Of a DNA stretch of 64,000 nucleotides, positions 9,015-17,856 are shown piece after piece. How positions within the stretch are numbered: position 1 is the stretch's first letter; every line of letters begins with the position of its first letter. A model generated the notes under the pieces. It saw nothing but the letters and a program-made list of their open reading frames with translations, had not been told where the DNA came from and searched no databases. The stretch is from Sphingobium limneticum. GTDB lineage: Bacteria; Pseudomonadota; Alphaproteobacteria; Sphingomonadales; Sphingomonadaceae. The stretch is from the NCBI RefSeq assembly GCF_008710155.1, contig NZ_VYPZ01000015.1:23334-87333 (forward strand), in the 5' to 3' direction. A program made the translations under genes and the position numbers.

Positions 9015-9533
9015 CTAAAGACTCACCGTCCCTTTTCGCCCGATCTTTTCCACCCGCGCGGCGACCTCGTCGCGCACCACCGGGCTGACGAATTTGTGGA
9101 TCGGCCCGCCATAGAGGGCGATTTCCTTGACCAGCCGCGACGCGATCGGCTGCAACGATACGTCCGCCATCAGGAAAACCGTCTCGATCCGGCCGTTGAT
9201 CTGCTGGTTCATGCCCGCCATCTGATATTCATATTCGAAGTCCGCGACCGCGCGCAGACCCCGAATGATGACGCTGGCCTGTTGCGACTCGGCAAAGTCC
9301 ATCAAGAGCGAATTGAAGCCGGTGACGACGATGTCCGTGTCGATCCCCGCACATTCGCGGCGCACCATCTCCAGCCGCTCTTCGTCGGAGAACATCGGCG
9401 ACTTGGCGATGTTGGTGGTCACGCCGATCACCAGCTTGTCGACCAGCTTCGCGCCGCGCCGGATGATGTCCATATGGCCAAGCGTGATGGGATCGAAAGT
9501 GCCGGGATAGACGCCGATACGCGGTTTGCTCAT
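9015..9533 (-). CDS. coaD: phosphopantetheine adenylyltransferase
   Basis: 172 aa. Transfers AMP from ATP to 4'-phosphopantetheine, the penultimate step of coenzyme A synthesis. It has the nucleotidyltransferase TLGH motif at residues 17-20 within YPGTFDPITLGH, GLRAVADFEYEYQMAGMN, and the C-terminal ATP-binding SLQPIASRLVKE. It is the last gene of the xseB-ispA-coaD unit, with 5 bp separating it from ispA. Confidence 0.97.
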   Translation of the reverse strand: MSKPRIGVYPGTFDPITLGHMDIIRRGAKLVDKLVIGVTTNIAKSPMFSDEERLEMVRRECAGIDTDIVVTGFNSLLMDFAESQQASVIIRGLRAVADFEYEYQMAGMNQQINGRIETVFLMADVSLQPIASRLVKEIALYGGPIHKFVSPVVRDEVAARVEKIGRKGTVSL

Positions 9534-9538
9534 GACTT

Positions 9539-10456
9539 TTAGCGATCCCTCTCCACGATATAGTCGGCAATGGCGCGCAGCAGGTCCGCTTCGGGACCAT
9601 GGCCATGCAGATGCGCCTTGGCCTGCGCCACCAGCATATGCGCCTGCTCGCGCGCCCGTTCCACGCCCATCAGCGACAGGAAGGTTTCCTTGCCCGCCGC
9701 GGCATCCTTGCCCAACGCCTTGCCCGCCAGCGCCGCGTCGCCCTCTACGTCCAGCAGGTCGTCGGCAATCTGGAAGGCCAGGCCGATGTCGCGGGCATAG
9801 CCGTGCAGGCCCGTGCGCGCCTCATGCGGCAAACGCGCCATGATCGCGGCCGCCTCGACACAGAAAGCGATCAGCGCCCCGGTCTTCAAATTCTGGAGCC
9901 GCGTGACGGTGGCCAGGTCGAAGCGGGTCTTTTCCGCTTCCAGATCCATCATCTGCCCGCCCGCCATGCCAGCCGGGCCACTGGCGGCGGCCAGCGCGCG
10001 CACCAGTTCGATCCGCACGAACGGATCGGGATGCGTCTCCTCGTCGGCCAATATCTCGAACGCCAGATCGTGCAGGCAATCGCCCGCCAGGATCGCCGTC
10101 GCCTCGTCGAACGCCTTGTGGACGGTCGGCTTGCCGCGCCGCATATCGTCATCGTCCATCGCCGGCAGATCGTCGTGGATCAGCGAATAGACATGGATGC
10201 ATTCGACCGCCAGCCCAACGCGCAGCGCCGAGTCGCGGGAAATGTTGAACAGATCGCTGGTCGCCTGCACCAGCAGCGGGCGCAGCCGCTTGCCGCCACC
10301 GATCGCGGCATGCCGCATCGCATCATAGAGGCGGACGCGCGCATCCTGCGGCAAGGGCAGCAACCGGTCGAACGCGGCGTCGATCGCCTGCGCGACCTCG
10401 CCCGCCCGCGCCGTGACCAGCGCCGTTGCGGAGGCGCTCTCTCCTCCCCCCGTCAT
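9539..10456 (-). CDS. ispA: polyprenyl synthetase, farnesyl diphosphate synthase type
   Basis: 305 aa. Condenses isopentenyl diphosphate with dimethylallyl or geranyl diphosphate. Both aspartate-rich motifs are present: HDDLPAMDDDDMRRGKPTVH (first) and FQIADDLLDVEGD (second). It follows xseB by 5 bp, an arrangement (xseB-ispA) shared with many proteobacteria. The start is MTGGGES; a longer open frame upstream overlaps xseB and is not used. It supplies precursors for undecaprenyl phosphate (uppS is in this window) and quinones. Confidence 0.95.
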   Translation of the reverse strand: MTGGGESASATALVTARAGEVAQAIDAAFDRLLPLPQDARVRLYDAMRHAAIGGGKRLRPLLVQATSDLFNISRDSALRVGLAVECIHVYSLIHDDLPAMDDDDMRRGKPTVHKAFDEATAILAGDCLHDLAFEILADEETHPDPFVRIELVRALAAASGPAGMAGGQMMDLEAEKTRFDLATVTRLQNLKTGALIAFCVEAAAIMARLPHEARTGLHGYARDIGLAFQIADDLLDVEGDAALAGKALGKDAAAGKETFLSLMGVERAREQAHMLVAQAKAHLHGHGPEADLLRAIADYIVERDR

Positions 10457-10461
10457 GCGGA

Positions 10462-10716
10462 TCAATCCGCGCCGAAGGGCTGGGCGCCGGTCACCGCGCC
10501 ATTGGCGTCGACCGTCAGCTTGGCGATGCGCGCTTCGGCCGCCTGCAACCGTTCGGTGCATCGCTTGCGCAATTCTTCGCCCTTCGCATAGAGCGAAATG
10601 GACTCGTCCAGCGGCACGTCGCCGCTTTCCAGTCGCCGGACGATCGTTTCGAGCGCACGCAGCGCATCCTCGAACGACAATGTTTCGGTGTCGGGGGTGG
10701 AAATATCCTCAGCCAT
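10462..10716 (-). CDS. xseB: exodeoxyribonuclease VII small subunit
   Basis: 84 aa. Carries the XseB core LSFEDALRALETIVRRLESG then DVPLDESISLYAKGEEL, an elongated helical hairpin that binds the XseA large subunit. The complex degrades single-stranded DNA in both directions. xseA is not in the window. First gene of the xseB-ispA-coaD unit. Confidence 0.95.
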   Translation of the reverse strand: MAEDISTPDTETLSFEDALRALETIVRRLESGDVPLDESISLYAKGEELRKRCTERLQAAEARIAKLTVDANGAVTGAQPFGAD

Positions 10717-10884
10717 TCCCTTGCATTGGCCGCCGTCACGCGCCCGGTCAAGCCCGCCCCGGCAATAAGCAAGCATAGCGCCCGCTGTCATCAAAAGGTC
10801 ATGACGTCATTTCAGGGGGCATAGCGGGAACGTCGTAGTTTTGCGTTGACGCACCATGTTGCGCATGCACATAAAAGGATCGCT

Positions 10885-11268
10885 ATGAAACATTATCTCC
10901 CCCTTATCGCCGTCGCCAGCGTCGCTTTGCTGTCGGCTTGCAACAAGAATGACGAACCCGAAGTCGTGGGCGGCCCCGCCGACCCGATGGCGGCTCAGCT
11001 TGCCAACGCCGCGCCGGTCGAATTGCCGCCGTCGGTGAAGGCGAACAAGCAGTTCCGTTGCAAGGACAACAGCCTGATCTTCGTCGACTATATGAGCGAC
11101 GACAAGAGCGCGCTGCTGCGCACCGAAAAGGGCGGCACCGCCACCGCGCTCAAGGCGGCCGAAGCCGGCCAGCCCTTCACCGCCGAGGGCGGCTATGAAG
11201 TCAAGGGTTCGGGCAACGACGTGACCATCACCGTGCCGGGCAAGAGCGCTCAGGCCTGCCACGTCTGA
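10885..11268 (+). CDS. lipoprotein with MliC-like C-terminal domain
   Basis: 127 aa. Lipoprotein signal with lipobox LLSAC (Cys19). A linker of about 30 residues leads to a small domain with two cysteines (FRCKDNSL and SAQACHV) and beta-strand patterns such as GYEVKGSGNDVTITVPG. These resemble the membrane-bound lysozyme inhibitor MliC/PliC fold, where the terminal cysteines form a disulphide. The MliC assignment is by pattern only; lipoprotein status is firm. An AAAGGAT ribosome site precedes the ATG. Confidence 0.7.
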   Translation: MKHYLPLIAVASVALLSACNKNDEPEVVGGPADPMAAQLANAAPVELPPSVKANKQFRCKDNSLIFVDYMSDDKSALLRTEKGGTATALKAAEAGQPFTAEGGYEVKGSGNDVTITVPGKSAQACHV

Positions 11269-11291
11269 GTCGCACGACTATCCTGATTGCC

Positions 11292-11325
11292 AGGCCGGGC
11301 CTTCCCTGAAGGTCCGGCCTTTTTA
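11292..11325 (+). terminator. intrinsic terminator after the lipoprotein gene
   Basis: AGGCCGGGCCTTC and GAAGGTCCGGCCT form a long stem with one mismatch, followed by TTTTTATT. Confidence 0.85.
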
Positions 11326-11345
11326 TTGCGCCTGATAAACCTGCA

Positions 11346-11460
11346 CCGTTCGTCCTGAGTAGCTGTTGAGCGAAGTCGAAATGGTGTATCGAAGGATGTG
11401 CGCGGCGCATGATGCTTCGATACGGGGCTTCCAAAGGCTCAGCCTCTCAGCACGAACGGG
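11346..11460. repeat. dispersed palindrome family B, diverged copy
   Basis: Left end CCGTTCGTCCTGAG and right end CTCAGCACGAACGG are inverse complements over most of their length, with a diverged middle (GAGCGAAGTCGAA, GCTTCGATAC). Same family as the compact copy at 43724-43783. Confidence 0.75.
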
Positions 11461-11481
11461 TGCATCATATGCGATCACCCA

Positions 11482-11637
11482 TCACTCATTGTTGAACATC
11501 GCCAGCGCGGCGCGATCGGCATAGGCGTTGGCCAGCCGCCGGTGCGCGGCTCTGGCGCGTTCCGATGTGGACGCCTGCTCCATCAGACGCTGCTTTTTGC
11601 AACGGCTGGAAAAATAAAAGAAGTCACTCCCCTTCAT
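11482..11637 (-). CDS. small conserved hypothetical protein
   Basis: 51 aa, starting MKGSDFFYFSSRCKKQRLM and continuing with an amphipathic helix rich in Ala, Arg and Leu (ARAAHRRLANAYADRAA). A GAGAGG ribosome site lies before the ATG. The helix pattern suggests protein or nucleic-acid interaction, but no function can be assigned. Confidence 0.6.
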   Translation of the reverse strand: MKGSDFFYFSSRCKKQRLMEQASTSERARAAHRRLANAYADRAALAMFNNE

Positions 11638-11832
11638 GGAAAACCTCTCTGTGGCCTCAATCTCCGTCGAATCGCCACCCCGCTCCACCCATGAACTTTA
11701 GGGAAGGCCGTTAACGAAAGGTTGCCGCCGCGACGAACGGTTGACGCGGCCGGATGATCGGCCCGCCGCACCGGCATGCAACTTTCCCGATTCCCAGGTA
11801 TTTGCTTCTCAGCAAAATCGACGGGGGATTGC

Positions 11833-12602
11833 ATGAGCCTTGGACGCCGTTTTCTCGCGACGGGCATGACGCTGTTGCTGGCAACGAGCATCACCGCCGC
11901 GCCCGCCCGCGCCGACGATACGTTCAGCGGTTTTGGCAACAGCGCCTTCATGAGTTCCATGATGGACAATGTCCGCATGGATAGCCTGCACCGCCACATG
12001 CAGGATCCCCATGATGGCGACCAGCCGCGCGCGCCCGATCGCAAGGCCGGCCCGATCAAGCCCGCTCGCCCGGCATCGCCCCGGCCAAGGCGCATCCCAC
12101 CCGCTATGTCGCCTCCCCCGCCGTCACCGCGCGGGTGCGCGAACAATTTCTCGCCTGGATCAGGCAGACCTCCGGCGCGCAGGGCGAAGCCGCCATGCGG
12201 CAGGTGATGCAGCAGCATGACATTTTCGCGCTCTGGACCAAGCAGATGCAATCCGACGGTCTGAGGCCCGGCGATCTGGCGGATGCCTTCGCGGCCTATT
12301 GGGTCCAGAACTGGCAGATGGCCAATGGCGTCGAAACCACCCGGCCGGCGCAGGTCATGGCCGTGCGGCGACAGGTCGCGGCCAGCATGGCCGGCTTCAC
12401 CGAAGCGCAGCGGCAGGAACTGGCCGAAGTTTTCATGTATAATCAATTCGTTCAGGGCACAGCCTGGATCGAAGCCGGGCAACGTGGCGACGCCGCCATG
12501 AAGCGCAAACTGGGCGACGCCGCCGTCGTCCGCTTTCGCAACGACATGAAACTGGACCTGCGCGCCCTGAAATTGACCGATCGGGGGTTCGTTACGGCCT
12601 GA
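11833..12602 (+). pseudogene. secreted hypothetical protein interrupted by a frameshift
   Basis: The N-terminal part (start 11833, GGGG ribosome site) is a signal peptide followed by DDTFSGFGNSAFMSSMMDNVR. The frame then becomes Pro/Arg-rich nonsense after about 12060. The downstream frame (about 12065-12602) reads as a good protein: HPTRYVASPAVTARVREQF, then a helical domain ending [11 protein letters not shown] stop in the second frame near 12013 confines the shift to 12014-12130. The change equals one missing base (or two extra). Together the parts would make about 256 aa, resembling a secreted DUF6683-type family. It may be a true mutation or a sequencing error. Confidence 0.65.
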
Positions 12603-12667
12603 TCCCATCGCCTCGCCCCGCACGCCCACCATTGCCCTTCGCCCTCGCCCTCGCTAAAGGCGCGGGC

Positions 12668-14845
12668 ATGTCCAGCACATCGCCCCAGATCACCCCGGAA
12701 GTCGTCGCCGAACATGGCCTCAGCCCGGAAGAATATGACCGCGTACTAAAGGCGATCGGCCGTGAGCCGAACCTGACGGAACTGGGCATATTCTCGGTCA
12801 TGTGGTCGGAGCATTGCTCATATAAATCCTCCAAGATCCACTTGATGAAGCTGCCGACCAAAGGGCCTCAGGTCATTTGCGGCCCCGGCGAGAATGCCGG
12901 CGTAGTCGACATCGGCGATGGTCAGGCCGCGATCTTCAAGATGGAAAGCCACAACCACCCGTCCTACATCGAACCCTATCAGGGCGCGGCGACCGGCGTC
13001 GGCGGCATCCTGCGCGACGTCTTCACCATGGGCGCGCGTCCGGTGGCGAACATGAACGCGCTGCGTTTCGGTCGCCCCGACCACCCCAAGATGAAGCATC
13101 TGATCGCGGGCGTCGTGCATGGCATCGGCGGCTACGGCAATTGCGTGGGCGTGCCGACCGTGGGTGGAGAGGTGAATTTCCACCCCGCCTATGACGGCAA
13201 TATCCTGGTGAACGCGATGACCGTGGGCGTCGCGGACACCGACAAGATCTTCTATTCGGCCGCCAGCGGCGTCGGCAACCCGATCGTCTATGTCGGCTCC
13301 AAGACCGGCCGTGACGGCATCCATGGCGCAACCATGGCGAGCGCGGATTTCGGCGACGACGCCGACGCCAAGCGCCCGACCGTGCAGGTGGGCGACCCCT
13401 TCACCGAAAAGCTGCTGATCGAGGCGTGCCTTGAACTGATGGCATCCGACGCGATCGTCGCCATTCAGGATATGGGCGCGGCGGGCCTCACCTCCTCCAG
13501 CGTCGAAATGGCGTCGAAGGGCGGCGTGGGCCTCCACCTCAAGATGGACGACGTGCCGCAGCGCGAAACCGGCATGACCACTTATGAAATGATGCTGTCG
13601 GAAAGCCAGGAGCGCATGCTCATGGTGCTCAAGCCCGGCCGCGAGGATTTCGCCGAAGCGATCTTCAAAAAGTGGGAACTCGACTTCGCCGTCATCGGCC
13701 ATGTCACCGACAGCGGCCGCATGGTGCTGGAGCATAAGGGCGAGATCGTCTGCGACATCCCGCTCGCCCCGCTGGCCGACGACGCCCCGCTCTACGACCG
13801 TCCTTCCATGCCCAAGGACGAGTATAAGATCTGGTCGAAGGTCGAACCGCTGGGCGACATCACGGAAAGCGCGGATATCGGCGCGGACCTCGTCACCCTG
13901 CTGGGCAGCCCAGACATCGCCAGCCGCCGCTGGATCTGGGAACAGTACGACCATATGGTCGGCGCCGACACGGTACAGCGCCCCGGCGGCGACGCCGCGG
14001 TCGTGCGCGTCCATGGCGCGCAAAAGGGCATCGCGATCAGCACCGACTGCACGCCGCGCTATTGCTATGCCGACCCCTATGAAGGCGGCAAGCAGGCGAT
14101 CGCCGAATGCTATCGTAACCTGAGCGCCGTCGGCTCCACCCCGCTCGCCGTCACCAACTGCCTCAACTTCGCCAACCCGCAGCGCCCCGAAATCATGGCG
14201 CAGCTGACCGGCTGCCTTGAGGGCATGGGCGACGCCTGCCGTGCATTGGACTTCCCGATCGTGTCGGGCAACGTCTCGCTCTACAATGAATCGAAGGCGA
14301 CCGGCGGTGGCTCGGCCATCCTGCCGACCCCGGCGATCGGCGGCATCGGCCTGCTGGCGGATGTGGACGTCATGGCGACGGTCGCGTTCAAGAATGCAGG
14401 CGACGCGATCTGGCTGATCGGCGGAGAGGGTTCGCACCTCGGCCAGACCATCTGGCTGCGCGAAATCGCCGGCCGTGAAGCCGGTGAAGCCCCCAAGGTC
14501 GATCTGGCCGCAGAGCGCGCCAATGCCGACATCGTCCGAGCCCTGATCACGGATGGCAAGGCGACCGCCGTGCATGATATCGCGGACGGCGGCCTGATCG
14601 TCACGGTCGCGGAAATGGCGCTGGCGGGCAAGGTCGGCGCGACGCTGGACATCGCCCTCACCACCGCATCGGCCTTTGGCGAAGATCAGGGCCGCTATGT
14701 CGTCACCACGGCGGCGGGCATCGATATTCCCGGCGCGGTGAAGATCGGCACCGTGGGCGGCAGCATGGTCGCAGGCGTCGCCCTCGACACGCTGCGCACC
14801 GCGCATGAAGGCTTCTTCCCCGCCCTCATGGACAGCGAACTGTAA
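12668..14845 (+). CDS. purL: phosphoribosylformylglycinamidine synthase, PurL subunit (short form)
   Basis: 725 aa. ATP- and ammonia-dependent conversion of FGAR to FGAM in purine synthesis. It is the short PurL that works with separate PurQ and PurS, neither of which is in this window. Signatures are [12 protein letters not shown] near residue 45, [29 protein letters not shown], and the C-terminal half with [13 protein letters not shown] and [15 protein letters not shown]. The start MSSTSPQ at 12668 is favoured over an in-frame ATG 12 codons upstream. Confidence 0.97.
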   Translation: MSSTSPQITPEVVAEHGLSPEEYDRVLKAIGREPNLTELGIFSVMWSEHCSYKSSKIHLMKLPTKGPQVICGPGENAGVVDIGDGQAAIFKMESHNHPSYIEPYQGAATGVGGILRDVFTMGARPVANMNALRFGRPDHPKMKHLIAGVVHGIGGYGNCVGVPTVGGEVNFHPAYDGNILVNAMTVGVADTDKIFYSAASGVGNPIVYVGSKTGRDGIHGATMASADFGDDADAKRPTVQVGDPFTEKLLIEACLELMASDAIVAIQDMGAAGLTSSSVEMASKGGVGLHLKMDDVPQRETGMTTYEMMLSESQERMLMVLKPGREDFAEAIFKKWELDFAVIGHVTDSGRMVLEHKGEIVCDIPLAPLADDAPLYDRPSMPKDEYKIWSKVEPLGDITESADIGADLVTLLGSPDIASRRWIWEQYDHMVGADTVQRPGGDAAVVRVHGAQKGIAISTDCTPRYCYADPYEGGKQAIAECYRNLSAVGSTPLAVTNCLNFANPQRPEIMAQLTGCLEGMGDACRALDFPIVSGNVSLYNESKATGGGSAILPTPAIGGIGLLADVDVMATVAFKNAGDAIWLIGGEGSHLGQTIWLREIAGREAGEAPKVDLAAERANADIVRALITDGKATAVHDIADGGLIVTVAEMALAGKVGATLDIALTTASAFGEDQGRYVVTTAAGIDIPGAVKIGTVGGSMVAGVALDTLRTAHEGFFPALMDSEL

Positions 14846-14854
14846 AAACCGACC

Positions 14855-14945
14855 GTCACCCCGGCCTCGCGCCGGGGTCCAGCTGCCTTTTTGCAGCGAC
14901 GGCGACGAGAAAAGCGGGATCCCGGCTCAAGGCCGGGATGACGGG
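14855..14945. repeat. dispersed palindrome, GTCAnCCCGG-type variant
   Basis: Arms GTCACCCCGGC and GCCGGGATGAC bracket two internal GC stems. It is related to family A but has different outer ends. It fills the gap between purL and purT and may act as a terminator or mRNA stabiliser. Confidence 0.65.
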
Positions 14946-15002
14946 AGAGGATGGGTCTTGCCCTTGTTGTCAGGGGCTTTGTCACGTCACAGGAGTCTCC
15001 CC

Positions 15003-16172
15003 ATGCCCTTCACCGCCAAGATCCTCCTCCTGGGTTCGGGTGAACTGGGCCGCGAATTCACCATCTCCGCCAAGCGCCTGGGCGCGCAGGTCATCGCCTG
15101 CGACAGCTATGCGGGCGCCCCCGCCATGCAGGTGGCGGACAGCTTCGAAATCTTCTCCATGCTGGACGCGGATCTGCTCGCCGCCGCGATCGAAAAGCAT
15201 CAGCCCGATTTCGTCGTCCCCGAAGTCGAAGCGATCCGCACCGAAGTCCTCGCCGATTTCGAGAGCAAGGGCATCACCATCGTCCCCTCCGCCCGTGCGA
15301 CCATCATGACCATGAACCGCGACCGCATCCGCGAAGTCGCCGCCGTGGATCTTGGCCTGCGCACGTCACGCTATCGCTATGCCGAAAGCCTGGACGAGGT
15401 GATCGCCGGCGCCGACCACACCGGCTTTCCCTGCGTCATCAAACCGGTCATGTCCTCTTCCGGCAAGGGGCAAAGCACGGTCCGCAGCGCCGCCGAACTG
15501 GAGGCCGCCTGGACCTACGCCGTCGCCAACATGCGCGGCGACCGCAGCCGCGTGATCGTCGAGGAATTTATCGCCTTCGACTATGAAATCACCCTGCTCA
15601 CCATCCGCACCCGCGACGGTGTCCATTTCTGCCCGCCGATCGGCCACCGGCAGGAACGGGGCGATTATCAGGAAAGCTGGCAGCCCACCCCCATGTCCGA
15701 CACCGCCCTTGCCGCCGCGCAGGATATGGCGCGCAAGGTAGTCGACGATCTGGGCGGCTACGGCATTTTCGGCGTGGAATATTTCGTGAAGGGCGAAGAC
15801 GTCATCTTCTCCGAACTGTCGCCCCGTCCGCACGACACCGGCATGGTGACGCTCCTCTCGCAAAATCTGAGCGAATTCGATCTGCATGCCCGCGCGATCC
15901 TGGGCCTGCCCATTCCGGACATTACCCTGCGCGGCCCCTCCGCCTCCGCCGTCATCCTGGCCGATCGCGACTCCGCCGACTTCCGTTATGAAGGTCTAGC
16001 CGACGCGCTCGCGACGCCGGGCGGCGAAGTCGACGTCCGCCTGTTCGGCAAACCGACCACCCGCCCCTATCGCCGCATGGGCGTGGCCATCGCCCGCGCC
16101 GACACCGCCGACGCAGCCCGCGCCCTGGCAAAGGCCGCCGCCGACAAGGTGAAGATCGTCTACAAGGACTGA
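15003..16172 (+). CDS. purT: formate-dependent phosphoribosylglycinamide formyltransferase
   Basis: 389 aa. ATP-grasp enzyme that uses formate and ATP to make formyl-GAR. It begins with a Rossmann-like ILLLGSGELGREF. The central ATP-grasp has CVIKPVMSSSGKGQS and VIVEEFIAFDYEITLL; the metal/ATP site is GVEYFVKGEDVIFSELSPRP. Start at 15003 is supported by AGGAG eight bases upstream; the longer open frame overlaps purL and the repeat. Adjacent to purL, but separated by a palindromic element. Confidence 0.96.
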   Translation: MPFTAKILLLGSGELGREFTISAKRLGAQVIACDSYAGAPAMQVADSFEIFSMLDADLLAAAIEKHQPDFVVPEVEAIRTEVLADFESKGITIVPSARATIMTMNRDRIREVAAVDLGLRTSRYRYAESLDEVIAGADHTGFPCVIKPVMSSSGKGQSTVRSAAELEAAWTYAVANMRGDRSRVIVEEFIAFDYEITLLTIRTRDGVHFCPPIGHRQERGDYQESWQPTPMSDTALAAAQDMARKVVDDLGGYGIFGVEYFVKGEDVIFSELSPRPHDTGMVTLLSQNLSEFDLHARAILGLPIPDITLRGPSASAVILADRDSADFRYEGLADALATPGGEVDVRLFGKPTTRPYRRMGVAIARADTADAARALAKAAADKVKIVYKD

Positions 16173-16185
16173 TGCCAAGGCACGA

Positions 16186-16252
16186 CGTTCCCCGGCGCAG
16201 GCCGGGGTCCAGTGCCACAGTCTCAACTTGCCCCCGACCTGCACCGGGAAAG
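16186..16252. repeat. dispersed palindrome family A, degenerate right arm
   Basis: The left arm CGTTCCCCGGCGCAGGCC is perfect; the right arm has decayed to CCCCCGACCTGCACCGGGAA. It lies between purT and the convergent GNAT gene. Confidence 0.75.
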
Positions 16253-16271
16253 CCATTGTCATCCGTTCACA

Positions 16272-16823
16272 TCATCGCTTGTCGGGATGATCCGCACCGT
16301 CGCGGCGGAAGATATATTCATGGTCGGTCCAGCTGCCGACCCGAAAGCCATATTCGCCGACCTTCATGAAACCGGCCCGGCCATAAATGGCCTGCGCCCG
16401 GTGATTGCCCGACCATACGCCCAGCCACACCGGCCCCGGCATGGCCGCCGCCAGCCAATCCATCGCCACGCGCATCAGCGCGCCGCCCATGCCCTGCCCC
16501 TGCGCGGCGTTCAGCGCATAGAGTTGATATAATTCCCCCTGATCCGCCGACGCGTCCGGATGCGGCAATTTGCACGGCCCCACATGCGCATAGGCCAGCA
16601 AAGCGCCATCCGCGTCCTGCGCCACCCATGTCGCATGGGTCGGATCGGCCAGCTCCGCCGCGACCCGATCGACGCCATAACTCTCCTGCTCGAACTGCGC
16701 GAGGTCAGCCGGCGGATAGGGCACGGCAAAACCATCGATGAAGGTCTGCCGGAACGCCGTCAGCTTGAGGATGGACAGGGCTTCCACGTCGGATGAAAGC
16801 GCGGGGCGGATGGTCAGCGTCAT
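16272..16823 (-). CDS. GNAT family N-acetyltransferase
   Basis: 183 aa. Starts TLTIRPALSSDVEALSIL. The acetyl-CoA binding loop QGQGMGGALMR is preceded by a strand (ELYQLYALNAA), then NHRAQAIYGRAGF, the usual motif B region. The substrate is unknown. It lies about 95 bp downstream of the BioC-like gene on the same strand. Confidence 0.9.
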   Translation of the reverse strand: MTLTIRPALSSDVEALSILKLTAFRQTFIDGFAVPYPPADLAQFEQESYGVDRVAAELADPTHATWVAQDADGALLAYAHVGPCKLPHPDASADQGELYQLYALNAAQGQGMGGALMRVAMDWLAAAMPGPVWLGVWSGNHRAQAIYGRAGFMKVGEYGFRVGSWTDHEYIFRRDGADHPDKR

Positions 16824-16917
16824 GCCCCGGACATGCCATGCCACAACCGCCCGCACCAGCCCGTGCTGCCCGGCGATCGCCGCTTTCCGGTGCGCAAACA
16901 AGCGGAGGCGGCAGCAC

Positions 16918-17685
16918 TCAGGCCGACCGCGTCACCCGGCCGAACAACACCTGATAGCCATCCTCGCCGCCCTCCGCCTCGAACGCGGCCATCACCCGGC
17001 GCAGGTCGGTCGGCCCCAACGGCTTGCGCCCCTCGACCGGCACTACCGCCCCGATGCCTTTCAAATGCGCGATCAGCCCGCGCGCGCCGCCACAGCCCAG
17101 CGCATAATCCTCGTCGAAGGCAAATGCGTCCGCATGGCGCCCCAGCATGCCCCGCAACGCATCCAGCGATGGATAGTCCGGCACGCCCGCCACCAGCCCG
17201 CAGGCCGCATGCGCCGCGCGCCAGTGCGCGAAGCTCCCCTGCCCCATGGTGGAGAAGATCAGGCTCCCGCCCGGCCGCAACAACCCCACCAGCCGCGCGA
17301 TGCCGCCTTCCAGATCGTCGAACCATTGGAATGCCAGGCTGGACAGGATCAGGTCGAACCAAGGCCCGTCGAAAACCGGCGCCTCTCCATCCATCGTCAT
17401 GAACCGGCCCGCGACCCGCCCATTGGCCGCCGCCTGCTCCAGCATGCCGGGCGAAATATCGGTCGCGATCAACTCCGCGCCGGGCCAGCGCGCCTGAATG
17501 TCGCGCGTCAAAAAGCCGGTGCCGCACCCGACCTCCAATATCCGCGTCACCCCATCTGGCCGCTGCCGCCGGGCGATATCCGCAACCAGGCTCGCCGCGA
17601 GCCGCTGCGGCCCGGCATGCCCGTCATAATGCGCCGCCGCCGCGCCGAATGTGTCGCTTATCCGTTGCTTGCGGGCATCGTTCAT
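16918..17685 (-). CDS. BioC-like SAM-dependent methyltransferase
   Basis: 255 aa. Starts with a BioC-type N-terminus (RISDTFGAAAAHYDGHAGPQ). The class I SAM site ILEVGCGTGFLT is at about residues 49-60, then ATDISPGML, DLILSSLAFQWFDD and LRPGGSLIFSTMG. This order matches malonyl-ACP O-methyltransferase BioC, which starts biotin synthesis. No other bio gene is present here, so BioC is likely but not certain. Confidence 0.8.
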   Translation of the reverse strand: MNDARKQRISDTFGAAAAHYDGHAGPQRLAASLVADIARRQRPDGVTRILEVGCGTGFLTRDIQARWPGAELIATDISPGMLEQAAANGRVAGRFMTMDGEAPVFDGPWFDLILSSLAFQWFDDLEGGIARLVGLLRPGGSLIFSTMGQGSFAHWRAAHAACGLVAGVPDYPSLDALRGMLGRHADAFAFDEDYALGCGGARGLIAHLKGIGAVVPVEGRKPLGPTDLRRVMAAFEAEGGEDGYQVLFGRVTRSA

Positions 17686-17856
17686 GGACGGAGCATTTTC
17701 GGTTGATCAGTCATGGTTCACGCCTTGGAGCCGCAGGCCAGCGCAGCTAAAATGCGACTGCAAGAAACAAGAACCTTTCCACCGATTGGGGAAAGGCTCT
17801 AGGCGCATGGCAGAGCTTTGCCCATTTGGCCAGTATCAGCAGGGACCATCCGCTTC

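Noticed and set aside
12818..14806. 662-codon open frame antisense to purL
   Set aside because: Composition is a His/Arg/Ala-rich mirror of purL. PurL has complete motifs on the other strand.
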